A stretch of 28,906 bases of DNA from a virus. Where the stretch lies: positions 1-28,906 of the IMG/VR virus record IMGVR_UViG_3300047998_000076; one strand, given 5' to 3'. Position 1 is the first letter of the stretch; each line of letters begins with the position of its first letter. This document shows positions 15,468 through 21,235 of the stretch, piece after piece. A program made the position numbers and the translations under genes. The notes beneath the pieces were generated by a model. It saw only the letters and a program-made list of their open reading frames with translations. It was not told the DNA's origin and searched no databases.

Positions 15468-16001
15468 ATGCAAAGATTCACAGAACACACAGATTGTGGA
15501 ACTGACGAGTGTTGTGGGACTTGTTCGTCTCTTATTGAAAACAACATTTTTCGGGTCGGGTCAGAAAAGTATTATGAATACTTCCGTGAAGCACGGGAAC
15601 AATACTATGCGGGTAATCTCGAACTGGATGCCGCAGATGTAGATATCATGGAGTCTAACTTAGGTGAGTTTGCACAATGGCGTGGTGAACACGTTGCACT
15701 AGACTGCATCTTTGAAGAAGACAAACAAGATGTGCCTCTGAATCAACCGAAGAGAGGTGGGCCGAAAAAATACTATGTATATGTTCGTGACCCTTCAACT
15801 GGTAATGTTAAGAAAGTATCATGGGGTGATACCACAGGACTGAAGGTTAAACTCAATGACCCTAAGGCGCGTAAGTCATTCGCTGCCCGTCATAAGTGTG
15901 ACCAACAGAACGATAAAACTAAGGCTGCATACTGGGCATGTCGTTTGCCTAGATATGCGAAACAACTTGGTCTATCAGGAGGAGGCAGTTTCTTTTGGTA
16001 A
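15468..16001 (+). CDS. Protein with C-terminal DUF5872-like domain
   Basis: The 177-residue product has a Cys-rich N-terminus (HTDCGTDECCGTCSSL), perhaps a metal or redox site, and an acidic middle. The C-terminal half matches the DUF5872 pattern: KKYYVYVRDPSTGNVKKVSW, then KVKLNDPKARKSFAARHKC, then TKAAYWACRLPRYAKQLGL. This small domain is common in T4-like marine phages and often forms the tail of larger proteins; its role is unknown. The start MQRFTEHTD could be a worn head-targeting peptide. The gene follows the previous one with no gap. Confidence 0.7.
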   Translation: MQRFTEHTDCGTDECCGTCSSLIENNIFRVGSEKYYEYFREAREQYYAGNLELDAADVDIMESNLGEFAQWRGEHVALDCIFEEDKQDVPLNQPKRGGPKKYYVYVRDPSTGNVKKVSWGDTTGLKVKLNDPKARKSFAARHKCDQQNDKTKAAYWACRLPRYAKQLGLSGGGSFFW

Positions 16002-16273
16002 AACCCTATACGGATATCTTCAGTCCTGACAAATGTGAAAGAGTCAGAACTTTTGGGGAAGATATCCAAGAAATGGATTTGATATGGCATCGTGACTCCT
16101 GTAATCGTGAGGTTACTGTTCTCGATGGTGATAACTGGAAATTGCAACTAGACAATCAGTTGCCTTTTATTATGGAAAAGGGTCGATTGTATCGCATACC
16201 GAAGATGGTCTATCACAGAATCATCAAAGGTAAAGGAGACTTGAGACTGAGAATTTGGGATGAAGTTAATTAA
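15995..16273 (+). CDS. Small cupin-like conserved phage protein
   Basis: The start is TTG 15995, supported by AGGAGGAGG at 15977-15985; the gene overlaps the previous stop by 7 bases. The 92-residue product has a short beta pattern: MDLIWHRDSCNREVTVLDGD, then WKLQLDNQLPFIMEKGRLYR, then IPKMVYHRIIKGKGDLRLRI. The spacing of His-Arg-Asp, a Gly turn and a later Tyr-His-Arg is like a single-domain cupin. I recall similar small proteins from T4-like cyanophages, without a known function. A metal-binding cupin is only one interpretation. Confidence 0.7.
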   Translation: MVKPYTDIFSPDKCERVRTFGEDIQEMDLIWHRDSCNREVTVLDGDNWKLQLDNQLPFIMEKGRLYRIPKMVYHRIIKGKGDLRLRIWDEVN

Positions 16274-16940
16274 TGTTCTCTATCGCGGTGGCGGTGGAGG
16301 TGAGTTTCTGGGAAGTCTTCTGACGGAACACAGTGATGTTGTTACAAAGAAGGTGGAACATGATGAATCAGTTGAGAGATGGTTTCTAGAGAGAAACGAT
16401 GAAATCTCTCAATATTATATGGATGGTAGTCAACCTGTATCGGGTAAAGATTGGGATGACACTCTTTGGAACATACGACTAGACCACGGGTATGGTTTTC
16501 ATGTTCACAAAGAATACTATCGAGACTATCTTTGGAATGATTGGAGCGAAACAAAGACTATCTTGCTCCAGTCAAGAACAGAGAAGAGTGTTAAATACAT
16601 AGACCAACTTGCGAGAGCAAAACTTGGTCTAGGACAGAATAATCCTGATGGTCACTGGTTGATTCAGAATGGATTTGATGTTGATAAGTTTTGGAATCGT
16701 CCGTGGGAGTCGTGTCAAGAACTGACCGAACTATACAAGAATATGATTCCAGAGGGACATGATTGGATTGGGGTTGACCCATACGATTTGTTCCATAATG
16801 ATGAAGAGTGGTCAGAGAATGTTCTCTATACCATTATAAATTATTTAGGACTGGATGACTCTTTATTTGATGAATGGTCGGTAAAAATAGAAAAATATCG
16901 AATAAAGAACAAACAACTTATAAATAGAACTATAGTTTAA
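16260..16940 (+). CDS. Putative sulfotransferase-like P-loop protein
   Basis: The 226-residue product opens INVLYRGGGGGEFLGSLLTE, a Gly-rich loop after a hydrophobic strand, as at the PAPS-binding start of sulfotransferase-like proteins. The middle has TILLQSRTEKSVKYIDQLAR, which resembles the 3'-phosphate-binding strand-helix, and the end has DPYDLFHNDEEWSENVLYTI with a helix typical of that fold. The loop lacks the usual Ser/Thr next to Lys, so activity is uncertain. It overlaps the cupin-like gene by 14 bases and ends just after a late promoter box. Confidence 0.4.
   Translation: MKLINVLYRGGGGGEFLGSLLTEHSDVVTKKVEHDESVERWFLERNDEISQYYMDGSQPVSGKDWDDTLWNIRLDHGYGFHVHKEYYRDYLWNDWSETKTILLQSRTEKSVKYIDQLARAKLGLGQNNPDGHWLIQNGFDVDKFWNRPWESCQELTELYKNMIPEGHDWIGVDPYDLFHNDEEWSENVLYTIINYLGLDDSLFDEWSVKIEKYRIKNKQLINRTIV
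16919..16926 (+). promoter_or_regulatory. T4-type late promoter TATAAATA
   Basis: TATAAATA is followed by GAACTAT. The same 15 bases occur at 19206-19220, which argues for a conserved promoter rather than chance. The next gene starts 24 bases downstream at 16950, giving room for a short leader with GGGAAG as ribosome site. Confidence 0.75.
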
Positions 16941-16949
16941 TGGGAAGAC

Positions 16950-17264
16950 ATGGCTAAGGAAACACAATTAGAACGCCTCGCAAGGATTGAGACAGAATCC
17001 TCTGTAAGATTTGACCGTCTTGAAGATAAGATAGACAAACTTGCGGATGCATTGATTTCTCTTGCTCGTGTGGAAGAGAAATTATCTAATCTTGAAAGTA
17101 ATAATCAGAATAATTTCGAGCGCATGAATAAATTTTCTAAGAAACTAGACGAGATTGAGAAAAAGGTAGACGATAATGCTCGAACCGTCTCAATCATTAA
17201 CAAGGTAGTATACCTTATCAGTGCAGCGATAATCGCTGGTCTGGTTAAATTTATGTGGATGTAA
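16950..17264 (+). CDS. Coiled-coil protein with C-terminal membrane anchor
   Basis: The 104-residue product is a long heptad-patterned helix (ESSVRFDRLEDKIDKLADAL, then EKLSNLESNNQNNFERMNKF and KKLDEIEKKVDDNARTV) followed by one membrane segment VVYLISAAIIAGLVKFMWM at the very end. This layout is like XhlA-type haemolysin/holin-associated proteins and some phage membrane anchors. It follows a late promoter, which fits a lysis or envelope role, but a 3-TM holin-like gene also lies further downstream. The exact role is unknown. Confidence 0.7.
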   Translation: MAKETQLERLARIETESSVRFDRLEDKIDKLADALISLARVEEKLSNLESNNQNNFERMNKFSKKLDEIEKKVDDNARTVSIINKVVYLISAAIIAGLVKFMWM

Positions 17265-17276
17265 ACGGAGATAACA

Positions 17277-18479
17277 ATGAGAACATCAGATATGAAAAGA
17301 TTGGGTGAAGCGTGGGCATCCGTGACATCCAAGAAACAACAAGGTTACACAGAAGAAGAAATTCGTGAACTGTGTCATTCAAAAGACCACAACTGTGCAA
17401 TCACAGTCAACCACCCTGAATGGGGTCTTGGAAAACCTGTCTATGAATCACACGCGATTCCTACAGACGATGGTTTTGTTGAGTGGTATGATGTCCAGTT
17501 CAAACATGGTATCGAGGAACGTGTCCCTGTCGCCGACATGGAAGTCATCGAAGAATCCAGTCATACGAAGAAAGATAAAAAGAAAACTGATGAAGGTAAT
17601 GCCTTCACAGCAGCATTGCAAGCCGCCAAAGAAAAAGGTGATGATACATTTGTTGTTGCCGGTAAAAAATATGATGTGAAAACAGAAGAAGCAAGACTTG
17701 CAAAAGAAGACGCTTCTAATGATAAGTCAGATGACGGTGATGGTCTTGATAAGGCCGACCCAAAGGCTGCTAAGAAGAAATTCAAAGACCGTAAAGACAA
17801 AGACATCGACAATGATGGCGATGTTGATGACTCTGATGAATTCTTACACAAACGCCGTAAAGCAATCGGTAAAGCGATGGCAAAAGATGAAGAAAACGGC
17901 GAAGAAGAGAATGGTGGCGAAGAAGACGGCGAAGAAAAGAAAGATATGCCAAAGGTCGCTGGTAAAAAAGATGACAAGAAGAAAGTTGCATCTAACGCCA
18001 AGACTGCGGAAATCAGTAAAATCGGTGAGTCAACTGAACAGTTGATTGCGATGCTTGAGACTGCTGCAAAACAACAGAAGTCCAATGCCACCAAACCAGA
18101 AGGTATGATGGACAAGGAATCTGGAAAGTCTAAAGAATTTGCGAATGCTCATAACAAGTCTGACAAGAAAATGGAAGACGATGTAGAAGACGCTAAAGAC
18201 AAGACTACCAAAGCTGGTCAAGCAACCAAACCAAAATCTGGTAAACGCCCACAGGACAATGCATCAGGTGATACAAATGTTGTGAAGTCAACCGAAGCGC
18301 CTGTCAAAGAAGATACCGCTGATGAACTTGTAGCAAAAGCACAAGACATAATCTCTGGTAAGACAATGAGTGAAATTGCTGAACTGGGTCAAAAAGAAAA
18401 GAATCCACATGATGCAAGAACAAGAGAAGCAAGAAAGTTTCTCGAAAGAATGGCAAAACGCCGTGGTTATGTAAAATAA
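17277..18479 (+). CDS. Acidic, disordered head-associated protein with EF-hand-like loop
   Basis: The 400-residue product has a small ordered N-terminal domain (about 45-90: WGLGKPVYESHAIPTDDGFV, VQFKHGIEERVPVADMEVIE), then long Lys/Asp/Glu-rich low-complexity sequence. DIDNDGDVDDSD near residues 176-187 is a Ca2+-binding EF-hand or dockerin-like loop followed by EFLHKRRKAIG, a combination seen in marine T4-like phage structural proteins. The C-terminus is helical and basic (DARTREARKFLERMAKRRG). Possible protease sites include KIGESTEQ. CGGAG precedes the ATG by seven bases. A capsid-interior or scaffold role is likely but not proved. Confidence 0.65.
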   Translation: MRTSDMKRLGEAWASVTSKKQQGYTEEEIRELCHSKDHNCAITVNHPEWGLGKPVYESHAIPTDDGFVEWYDVQFKHGIEERVPVADMEVIEESSHTKKDKKKTDEGNAFTAALQAAKEKGDDTFVVAGKKYDVKTEEARLAKEDASNDKSDDGDGLDKADPKAAKKKFKDRKDKDIDNDGDVDDSDEFLHKRRKAIGKAMAKDEENGEEENGGEEDGEEKKDMPKVAGKKDDKKKVASNAKTAEISKIGESTEQLIAMLETAAKQQKSNATKPEGMMDKESGKSKEFANAHNKSDKKMEDDVEDAKDKTTKAGQATKPKSGKRPQDNASGDTNVVKSTEAPVKEDTADELVAKAQDIISGKTMSEIAELGQKEKNPHDARTREARKFLERMAKRRGYVK

Positions 18480-18490
18480 GGATGATAAAG

Positions 18491-18817
18491 ATGACAATTA
18501 AAGCCCCTGCTTGGTGTGAAAACGCTATCCCTACTGCCCGTGGATGGGAAGACCCTGACACTGGTGAATTGTATGCATCTGGTGGTTTCACCCAAGAACA
18601 GATTGATGAGTTCTTTGGTGTTACACCAGTTGTAGAACAAGTTGAAGTCCCTGTGGAAGTTCAGACATTGACCGAAGCACCTGTTGGTGATAAGTCACTT
18701 GATGATATGTCAAAGGTTGAACTTGAAGCATTGGGTCGCCAACATGGCGTAGAACTTGACCGCCGTAAAAAGAAGTCAACCCTTGTTGAAAGAATGACTG
18801 GCATACTGAAAGACTAG
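18491..18817 (+). CDS. Small phage protein with SAP/HeH-like C-terminal motif
   Basis: ATG 18491 with AAGGAT (18478-18483) seven bases upstream is preferred to ATG 18482. The 108-residue product starts KAPAWCENAIPTARGWEDP followed by TGELYASGGFTQEQID, a conserved start of small phage virion proteins. After a Val/Glu/Pro linker, the end LDDMSKVELEALGRQHGVEL continuing to a basic KKKSTLVERM forms the helix-extended loop-helix typical of SAP or HeH/LEM motifs, which often bind nucleic acids. It could be a capsid decoration or DNA-contacting protein. Confidence 0.65.
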   Translation: MTIKAPAWCENAIPTARGWEDPDTGELYASGGFTQEQIDEFFGVTPVVEQVEVPVEVQTLTEAPVGDKSLDDMSKVELEALGRQHGVELDRRKKKSTLVERMTGILKD

Positions 18818-18819
18818 AT

Positions 18820-18849
18820 AGAGGTAATATACCCTCTGTTTGGATTTTT
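18820..18849 (+). terminator. Weak hairpin-plus-T-run, possible terminator
   Basis: AGAGGTA and TACCCTCT form a seven-pair stem with one bulged base around a three-base loop. A TTTTT run follows after seven more bases (18845-18849), which is further than ideal. It sits directly after the stop at 18817 and before the next gene at 18854. Confidence 0.35.
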
Positions 18850-18853
18850 CATA

Positions 18854-19210
18854 ATGCAATTAACAAAAGATAATTTAATAGTATACGCTGCGAAGCACTA
18901 TTATAATCCTAAATGTATCGACAGTGAGGAGTTTTTTGAGGACTTAAAAAGATTTAAGTATATCAAAAGACTTCTCAATCGATACAAAACTACAGGTGAG
19001 TTGTCTGAAAGACTCATCATTAATCATCTCATAGTAATTTTCAACGTATTTGGTCATGAGGCAGGACTAGACATCCTCGAACTCAAGATTGAACTCGACC
19101 ATTGGGAAACACTCAAACCATTTCTTATCTTTCTCAAGGCAATCAAAAACGATATGTATACCAATATTGAAATGGATAAATTAGTCATTGAAAGACTTCG
19201 AAACATATAA
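18854..19210 (+). CDS. Conserved T4-like phage protein of unknown function
   Basis: The 118-residue helical protein starts QLTKDNLIVYAAKHYYNPKC and continues FFEDLKRFKYIKRLLNRYKT, ERLIINHLIVIFNVFGHEAG. I recognise this pattern from T4-like cyanophages, where it lies among structural genes and has no assigned function. No enzyme motif, signal or membrane segment is visible. Its stop codon lies inside a late promoter box for the following gene. Confidence 0.75.
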   Translation: MQLTKDNLIVYAAKHYYNPKCIDSEEFFEDLKRFKYIKRLLNRYKTTGELSERLIINHLIVIFNVFGHEAGLDILELKIELDHWETLKPFLIFLKAIKNDMYTNIEMDKLVIERLRNI

Positions 19211-19213
19211 ATA
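19206..19213 (+). promoter_or_regulatory. T4-type late promoter TATAAATA, almost touching the next ATG
   Basis: TATAAATA ends five bases before the ATG at 19219 and shares 15 bases (TATAAATAGAACTAT) with the box at 16919. T4 late promoters start RNA roughly six or seven bases after the box, so the transcript would begin at or within the start codon. No ribosome binding site is visible upstream of the ATG. Confidence 0.6.
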
Positions 19214-19218
19214 GAACT

Positions 19219-19818
19219 ATGGGTATATTAAAGTCAGCAGCAGACCTCGTTTATACGATTCGATTCCTGAAACTTCTCGTAACACCATTCGAGAAGATGG
19301 GTGCGTATAAGGCAGGCATCATCGATGCAGATGGTAAGAAGAATCCAGACTTCAACACTTTGAAGACTGATGACCGTGAGGCATATAGAACACACTATAC
19401 TCCCTTCATCAGACTTGTTATCAATCTAAAAAGAATAATGGCAAAGGCGCCAGGCGGTCAATCTGTCATTGCACGTTATGGTGCAGCACTCGCACTCATA
19501 CGAGAACATGGTGAATTATCAGATGATAGAGTGATGCAAATTCACGAAGAAACGGGGATTGATATTCTAGATGTTCTGGTTGAGGACTCCCAGTGGTTTG
19601 TGATTGATAATAATGAACTATCGCCAGGCATATACCGAATGAGATACGATACACTAACTGTTCAATGTGAAGATGTCGTAAAGAAGGATGATAAGATTCG
19701 TGTTGTTGAGACCGATGCATCTCCGATTGATGAAATTTTAGGTATCAACATATACAAGGGTATCCACGAAAACTCTAAACAGTGGGTATACTTTTCGACA
19801 GGGGAGATTACCCGATGA
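19219..19818 (+). CDS. Conserved T4-like phage structural-type protein
   Basis: The 199-residue product starts GILKSAADLVYTIRFLKLLV with TPFEKMGAYKAGIIDADGKK, a start I recognise from marine T4-like phages. It has a helical middle (YTPFIRLVINLKRIMAKAPG, then SVIARYGAALALIREHG) and a beta-rich C-terminal half (LSPGIYRMRYDTLTVQCEDV). The exact function is unknown; a virion-morphogenesis role is inferred from neighbours and late promoter. There is no Shine-Dalgarno sequence before the ATG. It overlaps the next gene by four bases (ATGA). Confidence 0.7.
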   Translation: MGILKSAADLVYTIRFLKLLVTPFEKMGAYKAGIIDADGKKNPDFNTLKTDDREAYRTHYTPFIRLVINLKRIMAKAPGGQSVIARYGAALALIREHGELSDDRVMQIHEETGIDILDVLVEDSQWFVIDNNELSPGIYRMRYDTLTVQCEDVVKKDDKIRVVETDASPIDEILGINIYKGIHENSKQWVYFSTGEITR

Positions 19819-19982
19819 AGAGTTTTAGAGAATTTATGGGCACATCTGCGGTTGCGGGTGCGGGAGAAAATCCAGAAAAGATTGTCCCTGTCCATATGAA
19901 AAAGAAAAAGAAGAAGGATATTGAAGTCCTCAAAAGATTTATAGATAAACGTGAAGAAAGTAAAACATATTGGAGTAAATAA
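19815..19982 (+). CDS. Small basic protein with capsid-targeting-like N-terminus
   Basis: The ATG at 19815 overlaps the previous stop (ATGA), and the stop shares a base with the next ATG. The 55-residue product starts MKSFREFMGTSAVAGAGE, with F-x-x-F-M in the position of the T4 targeting peptide but no Glu at the usual cleavage site. It is then strongly basic (VPVHMKKKKKKDIEVLKRFI). It could be a packaged DNA-binding peptide. Confidence is limited by its size. Confidence 0.65.
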   Translation: MKSFREFMGTSAVAGAGENPEKIVPVHMKKKKKKDIEVLKRFIDKREESKTYWSK

Positions 19983-20440
19983 TGTTAAGTGGATTATTAG
20001 GTAGTGTGTTAGGGTTTGGTGGTTCGGTTGTCCCTGCTATCACAGACCATTTCAAACAAAAAGGTCAACAGAAGTTTGAACTAGAAAAAATGAAAACTAT
20101 GGCAGAACTGCGTAAAGCAGGGTTCGACCATGAGTTAAGGGCATGGGAAGCACAGGCCGCAGATAATGAACATGATAGGTTAATTCAACATGATATCTCT
20201 ATTAATCAAGGCACAGGGTTTATTGCTGGTTTACAGAAGTCAGTTCGCCCTATTATCACATACTGTTTTTTTGGGTTGTTTGCTGTTATTGAGATAACAC
20301 TCCTAATGGAGGCATTAGAGAAGGGAACAGACTTCGCTGATGCAATTAATATTCTCTGGGATGACGATACAAAAGCAATCTTCGCTGCCATTATCTCGTT
20401 CTGGTTTGGTTCTCGTGCGATTGATAAGGCTCGTAGATAA
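19982..20440 (+). CDS. 3-TM holin-like protein (GTA_holin_3TM-like)
   Basis: The 152-residue product has an N-terminal hydrophobic/amphipathic stretch (LLGSVLGFGGSVVPAITDHF), a charged helical hairpin (FELEKMKTMAELRKAGFDHE), then two membrane segments, SVRPIITYCFFGLFAVIEIT and KAIFAAIISFWFGSRAI. This order and the SVRP before the first helix are typical of the '3TM holin for gene-transfer-agent release' group. It would form the inner-membrane lesion at lysis if it is a true holin; no endolysin is visible nearby. It is followed with a one-base overlap by an outer-membrane protein gene. Confidence 0.75.
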   Translation: MLSGLLGSVLGFGGSVVPAITDHFKQKGQQKFELEKMKTMAELRKAGFDHELRAWEAQAADNEHDRLIQHDISINQGTGFIAGLQKSVRPIITYCFFGLFAVIEITLLMEALEKGTDFADAINILWDDDTKAIFAAIISFWFGSRAIDKARR

Positions 20441-21120
20441 TGAATAAAATATTCTTAGTTTTATTAACAACACTGGTTACTGCTTGTGTTGTTTGGTCAG
20501 GGCCTGCATTCGGTAAGAACTATATCAAACTTGGTTACAAAGTAGAAGATAGTAATACCAAGAGTTTCAATCTACATCAAAAGTTTATATGGGAGCCTGA
20601 AGGTAAAGACTTTCAGATTGAAACTGAAACCAATGTCTATAAAACTTCAGTGAATGGTGAAGACCTTACTGACCGCGCAGATGGTGAGTATGAGTTTATT
20701 CTTAATTTCACACCAAGACATTATGGTATTGCAAACTTTGGTTTTAACTACAATGCCAATCGTTTGATGGCAGAGTTCCGGCCGCATACAGGTGTGGGAT
20801 GGGGATATAAGTTCTTCCGCAACGATAAATGGAAGATGTCTCATGAGTTCACCATCACACAGATGGGAACTGAGGACTATACAGAACTCGTTTGGCGAAA
20901 CTCTACTTGGATTAGATACAAACACCCTGACTCTCCTATCAGTATCACTAACAAGTATTTGTGGGAAAATGGTGACTATCATGAGTTGACCAAGAATCAG
21001 TTCAGTATCGATTACCATGTCAGTAAGAATTTAATGTTCTCTCTCAACGACCTTTATATCAGCGATGATTCCGAAGAAGAATATAGTGTGACCTATATTT
21101 CACTTGGTTACAATTTTTGA
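20440..21120 (+). CDS. Outer-membrane beta-barrel protein, DUF481-like
   Basis: The 226-residue product has a signal peptide (about 1-25, ending PAFG/KN); the LVTAC at 12-16 could alternatively be a lipobox. The mature chain is alternating hydrophobic strands with aromatic girdles: NYIKLGYKVEDSNTKSF, YEFILNFTPRHYGIANFGFN, GVGWGYKFFRNDKWKMSHEF, and the closing YSVTYISLGYNF with terminal Phe, the signal for outer-membrane barrel insertion. The pattern matches DUF481 (YdiY-like) barrels. A phage-made outer-membrane protein could block superinfection or change permeability (inference). Its gene is fused in context to the holin-like gene by a one-base overlap. Confidence 0.8.
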   Translation: MNKIFLVLLTTLVTACVVWSGPAFGKNYIKLGYKVEDSNTKSFNLHQKFIWEPEGKDFQIETETNVYKTSVNGEDLTDRADGEYEFILNFTPRHYGIANFGFNYNANRLMAEFRPHTGVGWGYKFFRNDKWKMSHEFTITQMGTEDYTELVWRNSTWIRYKHPDSPISITNKYLWENGDYHELTKNQFSIDYHVSKNLMFSLNDLYISDDSEEEYSVTYISLGYNF

Positions 21121-21130
21121 TAAAAAAAGT

Positions 21131-21159
21131 TTGACTTTTCCGCCCATTTAGGGTATAAT
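21131..21159 (+). promoter_or_regulatory. Sigma70-like promoter for the nrd unit
   Basis: TTGACT (21131-21136) and TATAAT (21154-21159) are 17 bases apart. A second TATAAT follows at 21162-21167. The 115-base gap between the outer-membrane protein and nrdA contains this promoter and an untranslated leader ending in AAGGA (21223-21227). Confidence 0.85.
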
Positions 21160-21235
21160 ACTATAATCTGAAAACTCGTCTGGGTATAGATATAACTATC
21201 CCCAAACAAAACCTTTGACTCTAAGGACACCCTCA

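Noticed and set aside
17561-18115. Long minus-strand open frame (184 codons) in the acidic head-protein gene
   Set aside because: It mirrors a Lys/Asp/Glu-rich forward sequence as Ser/Phe/Leu runs; no ribosome site, and all credible genes are on the + strand.
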